Source: Allodiplogaster sudhausi (taxonomy: Eukaryota > Nematoda > Chromadorea > Rhabditida > Diplogasteridae). Taken from it: a DNA stretch of 64,000 nt. The translations under genes were made by a program, and so were the position numbers. The stretch is taken from contig CALZFC010000016.1 in the NCBI GenBank assembly GCA_945643635.1, forward strand, positions 3,127,501 through 3,191,500, read 5' to 3'. Below the pieces are notes generated by a model. It was not told the DNA's origin. It made no database searches and saw nothing but the letters and a program-made list of their open reading frames with translations. Shown piece by piece: positions 1 through 11,225 of the stretch; the first letter of the stretch is position 1, and the number at the start of each line of letters is the position of its first letter.

Positions 1-281
1 ACCTCTCAATAGTCTAATGGAGTTGCAACCGAATTAAACTATTACCGAGAAACCTGGCAATAGTTCGCTTTGGCCCCAATAGTTAATCGCCGGATGGCAT
101 GATAGTTATGCCAGGGCGAACTATCAAACTGAACTATCAGCAGCGTGCTAATAGTTCCGAACTGCGCTGTGTGTACTTGCAAGGATATTTTGCTTCCTGC
201 AAATGGGCGGAAAGAATTTGACGCAGAGAAAAAATTGACGGTAGTTGACTCTCGAAAAAGTGAAAGGTCAACGCATAAGAT
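1..281. repeat. Dispersed repeat with iterated AACTAT/ATAGTT boxes, truncated
   Basis: This outer flank of palindrome A has no mirror copy. Short boxes reading ATAGTT or AACTAT, often extended to ATAGTTCG or CGAACTAT, recur about every 20-30 bases up to about position 165. The block ends in GCGCTGTGTGTAC. The same ending and box architecture occur in opposite orientation at 12,129-12,300. It looks like the remains of a non-autonomous transposon or a terminal repeat. I found no gene here. Confidence 0.5.
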
Positions 282-282
282 T

Positions 283-3200
283 CTAAAATATATGTCGTAG
301 CAAAGCAACAAAAAACATATACAAATGAACGAACAATAAATGTTAAATGTAATTGTTTTATCAAAATTACAAATGTACTTCAATGATGAGATCCCTCTTG
401 TTCGGTCTCTTGACGAATCCGTCGACGCGGTAGCGAGTTCCCTTGATTCTCTTCTCGCCACCGTGCTGCGCGTCACGGATTTGGACACCCTTTGTCTTCC
501 TCAGGTAGCTAAAAGTAGAATATTGTTTGATAAATTAAACAAATTTTATAAATTAAATCTTACGCAAGCATCTTGAGTGCCAGACGACTCTGCTTGTCCT
601 CTGCGGTGATGGGCTTCTCGACAGCCAAGAGGTCCTTCTTGAGGAACTTGCGGCGGAAGACACGCATGGCCGCACTGGCTGCAGTCACGCTCTCGTGAAA
701 GACATGAACTCCCGTGGCGACAAAACACTCAGCATCGAAGGTGCGAATGCCTTCGTGCAGGAGGACGACATCGGAGAAGCAATAAGCTTCAATCTCCAGA
801 CGGAAGTCGAATGTAAATTCGTTCTGCTCGTGCTTGTCGTGCCAATCGTTGAATGCGGTCCTCGCCTCATCCCGCATCGACTTGTAGCCAAAGTACTTCT
901 TGTCCGGCACCTTGCCAACGTATTGGTAGTTGGCAGGGCGATTGAAGCGGTGCGGAAAGTACCCCTAAATATTTATATTAGAAAAGTATATCTGATATGA
1001 ATATTTAACATACCTTCTTCAATTCCTTTATTCCGAATGCCTTGGGGAATGAGGCGAGAGGCATGGCCAGGAAGCTCAGCGAGTCAACCATTCTGACGTT
1101 GTTGACCTCGAGTTTCATGATTTTTCTTCCGGCCATGATCAACTCGGAGGGCGAGACAGGGCTTCGGTCGCTGCACAGATGGCGCAGTATAAACTGGCCG
1201 TCATAGCTAAAATTATGAATAAATATAAGGTGTAATTATTCAATTTAAATAAGAAAAACAAATTGATAAAATACTTACGCGCGGAGATTGTGGGCTACGA
1301 CGGTGAAGCCCTTGTGTTCGTCGCCGAACACCCAGTCGCAGAACTCTTCAATTATCCTTTTCTTGGGGTTGTCCAGCGCCTGTCACTGCCAGAGCCTCCT
1401 CCCTCCACAGTGTTCACAGCTACTCGTAACGTCGTAGACGTCCTCTGGCAGCTTTCCTTCGCATTGTCCGCATGAGCGGAGGGCAATGATGAGATTGGGG
1501 ACGTGCATCTTGGCCCCCCTCTTATTCTTCACAATGCGTGTCTGAGGAAAACGAGGATTAATAATAAAATAGTGTCTGAAGATAAATAAGAATAATAATC
1601 ATACAATAAAAAAAATTTTTATAGACAAAATTAATAAAATTCTTACTTCGATGTCGAATACTATCGTCTTCTTCTGGAATTTCTTTCGAGACATAGCACG
1701 TCTTGTGGCCTTCCGGACGGTCCTCACAACACTTCGCACAGTACGAATAGCCACATTGGTGAGGACGACCCTTGCGCCTTTCGGCTTTGGAATGGTGGCA
1801 GTTTGGGCAGCGCTCGAGTATCTCACAGAAAGAACGACCTCCTCGAGTTCCTACGAGAAAATATATAATTATTAATATTTAAACAAAGTTGTAACCTTTC
1901 TCTTGGTGTCGTGTCAGGCACTCTTCATTGTGGCAGACAACACCACATGCCCCACACTTGTGTGCACCGTGCCCATTGCACAGGTCCTTCTGGCGCGTTC
2001 CACACTTGTCACAATTGACAGGGCACGAGTAGTGTGCATTCGAACTGTCAACGAGTACGTCACACAGTGGGCAGTAGAACTTACGATCTAAAATTTTAAA
2101 TAAACATTTTACATCTAATAAATAATCTAATTAAATTTACTAACTGAAGAATGTGGAGATTCTTTTAATGTGGTCAAAGTGTCCTCGGCGCAGACGAAGT
2201 CCAATCACACTTTTGTCGTCAATGAAGTCTCCAGCGAAGACTGCCTTGCCCGGTTTGTCACCATAGAAGAGCACAAGTTGTACGGCAGGCATGTTCTCTT
2301 GGAACAATTTGACGTCGTCGATGGTGTAGGCGTCCTTCTTCGGGATGCCAAATTCCCTGTGGTAGAGGTCAGCAACCTTCTGCTGTTGCTCTTCACTTCG
2401 CGAGATTGACCTCCATCTGGGGAAGTCATTCTCATGGTCAAGGTAGGCCATCCCAATGGCAATGGCCTTGGCGAGGCAATCCTTCTCGCCTGCAATTATT
2501 TTCGTTATTTATTTATTTTATTATAAATTTCATTACAAGTACCTTTGACTTCTGTGATATTGCTCCAGTCGTTCTTTTTCGCGAAGGAACGCTTGCCGGA
2601 TCCGGTGGGCACATCAATCCACGAGATCCGAACATGGAGCTAAAAAAAATACTAAATATTAAACATAATCTTTGAAAAAACTTATGTAGTTTTATAAAAT
2701 TTTGAATCAATACACATATGTACCTCGCTAAGAAGAAGCGGCGTTGCCACTCCTGTAGACGTGTTCGCAAAGGAGATCTCTTTGCGTAGAATATTCGGAA
2801 TATTGTCCGAGTATACCGAGGGCTTCATGTAGTAGGCCCTTGGCTGGCCTTCTTGGTTAATGGCGACGGAGACACGGAGGTCGCTTCCATGTTGAGGTGG
2901 CTTACTCTCCTCGAGTACGTCAAGCATGACCTAAATATTATAATGAAATATAAATACGTTTATACAAAATAATATTACAACTTACGAATGTAAACAAACA
3001 AATTGAATAGTTCTATAAAAACCGACCAGGTCAAAGAGTCCATCGAGATCATTTGTTCTCTTGGCTAGCTTGCGGAATCGAATGGAGATGTCTTCCTGTT
3101 CCACCCGGAACCTCTTGTTTCGGCTTCTCGAGAGGTCTTCCACTTTGTAAAAGTCTTTGACCTCATGCAGCACACCATCAACGTGGAGAGGGGTCTATAA

Positions 3201-4270
3201 TATTGAACATTTTAAATATAAAAAACCTTTAAAAAGTACAGAAAGAAAACAAATTGAATACCTGCACTTCTCCTTCTTCTTCGACTTCCTCTTCATCATC
3301 CATTTCATCTTCGTCACTGTCTTCATAGACAATGTCATCATCCTCCGACGAGCTGCCACTCTCGCTTGCCGTTTCATTGTCGACGTACACTTCATCGTCA
3401 GACTGTTATAATAATAATACCTTTGGAATAATAATAAAATAAATGGTCCAATTTGAGCATATTAAAAAGTGTAAAATAGAATGAAAAATATACATAAAAA
3501 TAATATATCAATAGACCAAGAGAATATAAAAAATATGTACATACCGATTCTCCGCTGCTACTGCTGCTGCTACTGCTGCCGCTGCTGCTGCTGGTGTCGC
3601 TGTACGGCACCAGTCTTCGCTTTAGATCATAGACGTCAGCCACAGAGGTGGAAGGCAGCTGCTCTTCCTGTCGTTCCTATTTTATTTCAAAATTTCTATA
3701 TAATTCAATTTAATAATTATTCTATATAAAGTAATGTTAGAATTTGATAGATAATATTTACCGTATTTTCTCTATTAGTACCCCCCTTTATTAGAACCCC
3801 CCTCTAATAGTACCCCCCTCTGATAAAGCCATTGAAAAATAGAACCCCTCCCTCTAGTAGAACCCCCCCTCCAATAGTGCCCCCCCCTAACAGCCTGAAA
3901 ATCTCAGCTCGAGACGTACCTCGAATGGATCCTGGAGGTATGGGATGCTCTCTCCAATGAAATCATTGCAAATTCATTCAAAACATGTGGTAAAATGGAT
4001 ATTCCAGTGATGATTCCTATGAATTCGACCTACGATTCTTCTTATTTTGAGAAGAAAATGTTGTTATCAAACTTTTAGTGTCTCACATTGAAAAATAGAA
4101 CCCCTCCCTCCAGTAGAACCCCTCCCTCTAATAGTGCCCCCCTCTCGCAGGGCTATTGAAAAATAGAACCCCCGGGGTACTAATAGAGAAAATACGGTAT
4201 GTCTTACTTGGGTGTCGCGACGTCCCTTCTTGGCAATGCTGTCGGTTCCAGAATTGCTTGCACGCTTCAT
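283..4270 (-). pseudogene. Maverick/Polinton protein-primed DNA polymerase B, left-arm copy, broken
   Basis: Mirror of the right-arm copy at 24,217-28,408, with the same exon layout and the same two lesions: a frame break just upstream of the first exonuclease motif (about 1,670-1,685) and an in-frame TGA at 1,383-1,385. This copy lacks the final exon because the arm ends at 282. It keeps Asp in the third exonuclease motif (short string YCFSDV, about 770), where the right arm has Glu. A 437-bp TIR element sits in the first intron. The start codon at 4,270 is divergent from the small gene at 4,307. It is not expected to make an active enzyme. Confidence 0.85.
3761..4197. mobile_element. TIR element (MITE) with G/C-run interior, TA target duplication, copy 1
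   Basis: The element begins CCGTATTTTCTCTATTAG and ends with the reverse complement of that string, flanked on both sides by TA. The interior has blocks such as CCCCCCTCTAATAGTACC and short strings AAAATAGAACC. It lies in the first intron of the left-arm polymerase pseudogene and has no coding capacity. TA duplication is typical of Tc1/mariner-type elements, but that assignment is inference. Confidence 0.85.
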
Positions 4271-4306
4271 GATTCTTGACAGGTGAGAGACTGAGAATCT
4301 GCAAAC

Positions 4307-4570
4307 ATGTCAAACGCGAATGCATCCACATCACTTCCTTCAAATAAACGTCCAGCTAGCATTGGAAAAAGAATACGCGCGGACGGGAAAGCATACGAAG
4401 AGGTTTGTTCTTTGACATTTCATTTTATTTAAAATAAAAAAGTCATTTGCTTTTAGGTGGAAAACGATAAGGAAGAAACAGTCAAAAACGTGGCCATTGG
4501 CAAAGAGGGACAGATCGTCTTCCATATCGAGAAGGGCAGCAAAGTTACTTTCAATATTACTATTGCATAG
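4307..4570 (+). CDS. Small two-exon gene, 69 codons, unknown function (left arm)
   Basis: Exons 4,307-4,402 and 4,457-4,570 join in phase across a 54-base intron (AG|GTTTGT ... TTTTAG|GTGG) to give 69 residues ending at TAG. The N-terminal half is Ser/Asn-rich and basic (SNKRPASIGKRIRADG). The C-terminal half alternates charged and hydrophobic residues (EGQIVFHIEKGSKVTFNI) and could form a small beta-rich domain. I do not recognise the family. Its start codon is only 36 bases from the divergent polymerase start at 4,270, so both may share one promoter. The intact frame beside a broken polymerase makes it notable, but it is short, so confidence is moderate. Confidence 0.5.
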
Positions 4571-5207
4571 AGAAGGAAGCTTCGTAACTGTCCGCATCCT
4601 GCAGCTTTCGTGATCAATGGACTGTTTGTGATTTGACTCTCCATTTATATGCACTATTTCTCACTTGTCCGCCTTGGCGCTGGTAGCATCCTCTCTAGAT
4701 CCTGAACGCTGATAAGACATGCCCATATGACACATTTCGTAACTTTTATTTCTTTCTCTAACTTGTATGTACATAAATCATATGCTATTTTCATTATTGT
4801 GCGGGCGTTAAGTTATTTCATAATATTTCATATTGCATACCATTAAGAATAGTACAGATATAAATAGAATTCGTGGGCATTATATTACATAACATAAAGT
4901 GAAAGTACAGAGAATGACTTGGTCATCATTTAAGAGAGTACATGCACACTGGTGAATATGCAACTTCCGGTTTGTTCTTTTCCTTTCATTACAAATTCTT
5001 GCATGATAAATTTAGCTTTCGTTTCGTTTTATTCCTATCACTATTCATTCTTCCTGGACTTGGGAAATTTTTAAATTAATATTAAACGAAGGGGGGGGGG
5101 GTTTCGGACTTGGAAAATATTCCTGTATCTGAATAATTCACGAGGGTTTTGGAATTGTTAAAATATGTATCACTAAAATATAATACACGATTGCATGTCT
5201 ACATATT
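4571..5207. other. No gene seen
   Basis: AT-rich sequence downstream of the 69-codon gene. A run of ten or more G lies near 5,091-5,101. I see no exon-like stretch or convincing repeat. The mirror is 23,282-23,919. Confidence 0.5.
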
Positions 5208-5705
5208 CAGTTGAGAGTTGGAATGAAGGCCGATTGGCTCATTGGTAGTGTGTTCGTTTTCAAATCGTAAGGTCCCAGGTTCGATTCCTCATCGGGGCAA
5301 AATCAATTGCTCTATTTATTCCGGACTTGTGATATTTCTACTGGCTGAAAAATATTATACCCTTGGACATAATCTGTGATCATGTGATGTATGATCACAT
5401 TCCACACGAATGTCTACATCTTCACTTGCTACTTGGTATGATGGACGATTGGCCGATTGGTAACGCGGGGACTTACGACGCAAGTGACCCAGGTTCGGAT
5501 CCTGTCAGGATCCTGGACTTGACAGGTCAAGAACGAGGTGGAATGAATCTTGGACTTAGAAAAATAAAGGGAAAACTTTCAACGGGACGTTCTGGACTTA
5601 GAAAAATAACGGTTGAAAATTTCAACGGGGACTTCTGGACTTAGAAAAATCACGGCCGAAAATTTCAACGGGAGTTCTGGACTTAGAAAAATTTCGCTTG
5701 GTTAA
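5208..5705 (+). repeat. tRNA-derived SINE-like composite, copy 1
   Basis: Two tRNA-like heads occur here. The first (about 5,229-5,299) has an A-box-like TGGCTCATTGGTAGTG and a perfect B box GGTTCGATTCC. The second (about 5,445-5,505) has the related string GGCCGATTGGTAACG and GGTTCGGATCC. Acceptor and D stems do not fold well, so these are not functional tRNAs. They are followed by roughly 45-base tandem units containing GGACTTAGAAAAATAACGG and TTTCAACGGG, three times to 5,695. The same composite appears at 22,784-23,281 and 34,764-35,565. Confidence 0.7.
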
Positions 5706-7060
5706 GAAGGTGACCACACTCATCATCACACTAAAAAAACATTTCCCTGGGAAAAGAGATTTCAGATGTGACGGATGGCCTGCATACACCCAACTCTTCC
5801 TGTTACACTGACATGAGCTATATATTGAAAACGGAGTAAAAATCGTCTTTTAAAAACCTGATTTCAATGTTTCCCAACCTATAATATACGGCACCAGAAC
5901 GATTTGAAAAGTAATTTTTTTTCGAAAAAAGTCAATGGATCCTTAATTCTAGATTATCGAAAATATTTTGGCTATATTGAGGTGATGAGCACTCATACAG
6001 GTACGAAAACCCCGTTCTTTCCAGTGGTTGAAGACAAACTCAGAAAATCCTCTTAAAATAAGTCATAAACGTACATTTCCGTAGTTATAGGGGAATTATT
6101 TGAGATACGAAAGAACAATTTACCCATTATTTTTTGTAATGTCGTACAAATAAATCATATCTGTATAAAATCGACTTGAGAACAATCCCATCTTGTTTCT
6201 AGCCCATGTACAAGACGCCAGGGGAGGATTAGGCAATTTCGAATTTTGATGTTTTGTAGAGTTGAGGAGTTTCTGGCCGCAAAATCGCATCAAATACGTG
6301 GTCAAATTCAGTTGCAATCTTATGTAAGCTATGTAAAATTAAATGCTCTTTCTTACGAATGCAAAACTATGGCGCCTTCTGCTCACAAAATATCCGAAAC
6401 TGGCGAAAAGGTACCGAATTCAAGACGCAGAAAAAAGGTTTATGCCAAAAAAGTGTTGAAAAAGTGAACTTACAAGAAAAGTCATGCGTTCTTTGGAACT
6501 ATTTTCTTAGTTTTCAGAAGACAAATCGAATGATCACTCTAATTCTGCTAATTGTTTAGTTTGAAGCGATTTATGCCAATTCACCTACTCGCCAGTTTGA
6601 GCAAATGTGAATGTTCAGTCGAAAATTAGGCTACCAATACGTGCTCCAATCCGTTGGTCAACCATTGTACTAGGAGTTATAAATGCTCCTCTTTCACGTG
6701 GTGGTGTCCTATAAGCGCCCTCGAAACGTTTTCGGGCCCAAATCGCACAAACGATATATTTGGGTGTCAATATGACCCCTTAAATGAATTTTTTTCAAAA
6801 AATTTTGTATGACTTTTTTTTGCCCCTGTGATTGCTGAATAATAAACTTTTCAAAATTCAATTTCGTTGAGTTTACAAAAAGTTATGGCTATTTAACTTA
6901 TTTCGACATTTCGAGGTATACTGTGTTGAAAAACGAAAATAAATTTTTGAAAAAATTGTTTTTGGAATCCCCATAGGGTGCTACAGTAACCCTTCAAATA
7001 AAATTAAAATCAAAAAATAATTTTATTCCCTGCACGCTCGTGGTCGAGCCTATCAGATTG
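5706..7060. repeat. Dispersed AT-rich repeat, full-length-like copy
   Basis: The block at about 6,350-6,570 and the block at about 6,970-7,035 both recur at 40,480-40,770. There they are directly joined, with about 400 bases between them missing. The mirror in the right arm is about 21,429-22,783. There is no durable reading frame beyond a 66-codon open stretch. It is probably a non-autonomous element; I could not define its ends. Confidence 0.6.
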
Positions 7061-7386
7061 GCTCTCTTAAATGTACTCTGTGTATGCAGGTAGATATGAA
7101 TGTACATACATATCATCATGAACACTTCCTTTAAATTTTTTTTGTAATGGTACTTTTCATCACTCAAAAACATTTATATAAAATAAACAAAGTGCATATA
7201 CTGCATATTCTTTCCATCTTCCTGATATCGTTTCCGTGAATTCATTTTCTCTAAAGTGTTGCGGCGCTTTGAGAAGGCGACACCGCTCTTTCTGTCTCGC
7301 TCACTCATTTCAATCATATTCTTCTCTCTCTCCCGCTCTCTTCTCTGTCTCTCTCTCTGTCTCTCTCTCTCTCTCTCTCTCGCTAG

Positions 7387-9579
7387 ATGGCTCTTCATGA
7401 CATACTTCTGATGGCTGCATTACTCTACTCGTTGCCTCTTCTCTTGCTCTATATCTTCGAGCTCATCTTCATCGCTCGATATCGTTTGCGCTCCTCCACT
7501 TCTACCGTTTTTTACACGCTATTCTTCGTTGGTGGATGCTGTGTCAGGCGGTTTTTGTTTAAAAATATTATTAACCATATAGATGCATTTTATTATTTTC
7601 ATTCTCGCACACACATATATATATATATGTAAATAAGCAATAAATAAACATGTAATTATTCAAACATAAATAGTGAATTATTAGGATGTCTTCTCCCAAT
7701 TAGCCAACACAATATCGCATCGTCTACCCTTCTCGTGTATCTCGAGCGCATTCTACACGAGTGCCCTCCCGAACTGGATGCGCGAGATGGCGTTCAGGTC
7801 CAATTAATTACATAGAATTCTGCTTATTTTCGGCTTACAAAATAAGTAAATAAAGGTTGATCTTCAGAAGCACCATCTATCTCATAGGCGCTCAACAGTG
7901 CGTCAATCTACTCGTCGCACTCAATCGCTACACGACGATTTGTCAGCCGACCAGAGACGCGCGGGTTTGACTTTACGTCGTTCAAATAATTCAATCAATC
8001 GAACAAGATTAACATGCATGAAGCATTTTTTGCATGTTTCTACTTTTTCTGTATCTATAATTCACTTTTTGACTTCATCGATTTTGCGCTTCTCAGCAAA
8101 GCTGTTTTTTTTATTCCTTTTTGGACCTTTCAAACTGGTACCACAAATCTAGGTATAAACTTAATGTGCTTCCATAATTTGTGTTGAAAGTGCTTGTCAC
8201 GCAACGTGACATTAGGCACGTTGACGTCAGTACCTCATACCTTACAATTAGTGAAAATGAGGTGCTAATTGGGCAGGACGGCCCGAGATTGCCTCTTCTT
8301 CCTACCCGTTGGCACCTCTTGCTTGGATTTGAAGACGCCCGTGCGCATCGAGAGAGACTTTTCTACTGTATTAAAAATATATATATTTCTCTCTAAATAC
8401 CGATATTGATAAAGCGGGACAATCTCGGATCAATCTCGAAATCGGGATCGATCTTTTAGGCCGAAGTCATCATATGGGAATATAAAATAAAAGTAATTTT
8501 TTTGTCGGATACTTCCTTTATGTCTGAATATCTTTAATAAATTTGCTAGATCTGGAAGCGTCTGCTCCCTCTCGCCCTTCTGCTCACCCTCCTTCTGCCC
8601 ATTTCCATCAGCTTCCCCAGTCTGTTCTGGCCGGTCGTCTTGGCGAGGCTGGAAGAGTGCGCGAGAGGTGACGATGAGCTTCCTCTTCTTCTTCTGTCTC
8701 CTCGCTTCGACTTGCGGTAAGCCATATGCAGTTCTATGTTTGCCAATGCGATTTGTTGAACGCAACCATTGCGATTTTGAAAAGGCAAGGAAATTATTTT
8801 TAATTAGCCCATTACTTTTCATGTTTTCACTCTTTTTCGGCGCCACTCTCGCGCATAGTAAAGTGAGTGGACAGAGCTCGAATTTCTTTTTAATGTTACA
8901 ATTGGTGAATGGCAGGCATATTTATAATATTTTCAGTTCACGTGGCACATCTTGATCAGCCTTTATTGTCTCGTGAGCTCTGGCCTCATGATCTTCTGCT
9001 ACACTACGACTGTTCGTCGCAGTAAGACATTGCATGTCAAGGTCAGCGGAACATTGGAATATTGTTACGTTGTCATAAGTTCGCTTACTTTTTAAACAAT
9101 TGTATGATGGTTTACCTTCTTCTTTCTGCAATCTACAGAGTTCTTGAAGGACCTTGACAAGCGTCTTCTGGTCGTCGGAATTTCGGAATGCGCCATTAGC
9201 ACATTTTTCGCACTAGAGCAGGTTTGACACTCAAAAAGCACTTGAATTCCCAGTTCAGCAATCTTTCTTATTCAGCTTATAATAACTTAATTCCCAGTGC
9301 CCTAAAATTTTACTTTCACTACTTACATACATATGTTAGTGTTTTGTATCTAACTTTTTTTTGATATAGCTATTCAATTTATGGTGTAATCATCCCTCTC
9401 TCTCTCTCACTCTCTCTCTCTCGCAGGCGGTCGTCTCAGTCGTTGAGCTGCCGCGGCCGACTCTTCTTCTCCTCGCCGCCACCTTCTCCGACGTCAAGAA
9501 TCTCTTGCCGCCTCTGCTTCTCTTCGTGCTCGACCGACGCGTCGCGGTCGGCGACATGCTGCGACCATGTAAGAAGTGA
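7387..9579 (+). CDS. Serpentine (7TM) chemoreceptor, srg/srv-like (left arm)
   Basis: Eight exons join in consistent phase: 7,387-7,531; 7,704-7,797; 7,868-7,964; 8,550-8,667; 8,732-8,784; 8,937-9,041; 9,141-9,221; 9,427-9,579, giving about 281 residues. TM1 follows the start (LLMAALLYSLPLLLLYIFEL). TM3 ends in LVALNRYTTICQP, the family's counterpart of the DRY region. TM4 begins WKRLLPLALLLTLLLPI. The second extracellular loop has two Cys. TM5 is WHILISLYCLVSSGLMIFCY, and TM6/TM7 end in LLPPLLLFVLDRRV. The exon 5 donor is GC rather than GT. Such receptors sit in sensory-neuron cilia and detect chemicals. Assignment to srg/srv rather than a sister class is from motif memory. An exon at about 9,687-9,780 might supply an alternative tail. 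Confidence 0.75.
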
Positions 9580-10370
9580 GCTTAATGAAGAATTTTTTTT
9601 TAATTTTTTTTTTGAGACATACTTAACCGAAAATAAAATTTGACATAATTATTAAATGAATAACAAATTATATTGCTATGGTGCAGGAAAAGAACGAGCG
9701 TCGCGGCGAGAGCTTCCTCTTCACAGCGCACTGCCGTACTCCCAGCACGGCCATTCTCATTGCATCCACCGGAATAAGTGCTTTTCTTCCATTTGCTGAT
9801 TTATAACTTTTTAAAATATTTATTTATATGCAAAAAATGACAGGCAATGAATGATCTTTTCATCCGTTTTGAACGGCGTGAGATAACATTCTAAATTCTC
9901 AAGAATTTCGAAACGTTGCCTGCCGAAATTTGAAGCAGAAGAAAAAAAAACATTTCATGAGCTGGCATTCGGCCGTTGTGAAAATGGAGACATATTGAAA
10001 GTGTGAATTTTATATAGAAATCGTGCTAACACACTGATCAATTACAATTTTTACTCACAATCCGTTGTTCATTCACATATATTCAAGTATTGTATTGTTC
10101 GTAATACAAGATCCTGTCCACAATTTCGGAATGAATTGCACTGCTTTAAAATAAGATTTTCCTTTGTCTGGCATTATTGACTAGTAAATGATAAACTCTT
10201 TACAAGAATCCTATAGCCAAAAATCAATAGAGAACTTTTTTGAATTTCAGATAAAATGGATCGGGGAGAGAAGGTAGGACAAGAAGCTTGAAAGCATGTG
10301 CATACGAGGCGATTTCTGAGAGAATCAAGAAGAATCCTTGCGGCTTCGTTTGCAACAAAGTCTTGAAATA
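9580..10370. other. Mostly empty; one possible extra receptor exon
   Basis: An exon-like GC-rich stretch follows a TGGTGCAG acceptor at about 9,686 (reads EKNERRGESFLFTAHC) and could be an alternative 3' exon of the receptor gene, but it does not join in phase with the preceding exon. The rest is AT-rich with no recognisable feature. Confidence 0.3.
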
Positions 10371-10884
10371 TTATGAGTTGGATGCACCTCTGATGTTTGC
10401 TGTTGAGATATTGGAATGAAAATTTACATATTACCAAATAGGTAAGATCTTGCTTTTTGTTGAGATATAGTAATGAAAATGTAATATTAACAGGCAAGAT
10501 ATTACAACAAAACAAAAAAGGTGAAAAATTTCAACATAAAGGTTTTATAGAATTTAGACTTTGAAAGAGCTCAGACAACGCATTCCTCATTTTACCAGAA
10601 CTTTACACACTTGTATAGAGGAAGAAAAAAGAGCTATGTATTCAGTTGGCTGCTTGAGCAGCGGAATGTATGTATACAATTATGGTGGCCACATATGAAT
10701 TTACTAAAGATGCATATAAAGCACAATGTTTAAAAAAAGACCATAGTTTCTACATTAACTAGAAAATTCCTCAGTTAGCCTTACCAGTGTTTTCTTTGTC
10801 TGAAAATAAAAGCCCGATTTCAGTTGATCGAATGCCCGCGGGCGCGAGCCCCTTCTTTATTCCCACTGGATCAACGACGGCCAT
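10371..10884 (-). CDS. Possible tiny two-exon gene, 42 codons (left arm)
   Basis: Mirror of 17,606-18,119. A start in good context (CCGCCATGG) opens a GC-rich exon of 33 codons that ends at a clean GTAAGG donor. A downstream CAACAG acceptor would add nine codons before a stop. The exon is clearly unlike its AT-rich surroundings, but the second exon is speculative. Function unknown. Confidence 0.3.
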
Positions 10885-11046
10885 GGCGGTAGGACTAGAC
10901 ACTTTAGGATTCAATAAGCATTGAAAGTGAGAGAGAGCGAGAGAGATATTGAGAAAAGATTACGAGAGAGAGAGGGCTAAAACTTAGAGAGCTATTGATC
11001 TAGAGATAGAGTCAACAAGAGAAAGAATGGATGAGAGCGTCATTGG

Positions 11047-11217
11047 CAGGGGTGGCCGGCCCCGGCCCCGGCCCCAGGCCCCGACCCCCGGCCCCGGCCC
11101 CCGGGGCCGGGGCCGACCCTGGGGGCCGGGGCCGACCTTGGGGGCCGGGGCCGGGGCCGGGGCCTACCCTGGGGGCCGGGGCCGGGACCGGATATTTTCG
11201 GCCCCCGGCCACCCCTG
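11047..11217. mobile_element. hAT-type MITE composed of GGGGCC-like repeats (left arm)
   Basis: The 171-bp element starts CAGGGGTGGCCGG and ends CCGGCCACCCCTG, perfect inverted ends of the kind known from hAT transposons. It is flanked by a perfect 8-bp direct duplication GTCATTGG (11,039-11,046 and 11,218-11,225), the expected hAT target-site length. The interior is almost entirely GGGGCC/GGCCCC hexamer repeats. No coding capacity; open frames through it are Pro/Gly/Arg artefacts. Confidence 0.88.
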
Positions 11218-11225
11218 GTCATTGG

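Noticed and set aside
5229..5299. Functional tRNA gene
   Set aside because: The B box is perfect, but acceptor, D and anticodon stems pair poorly, and the unit recurs in repeats, so it is a tRNA-derived SINE head.
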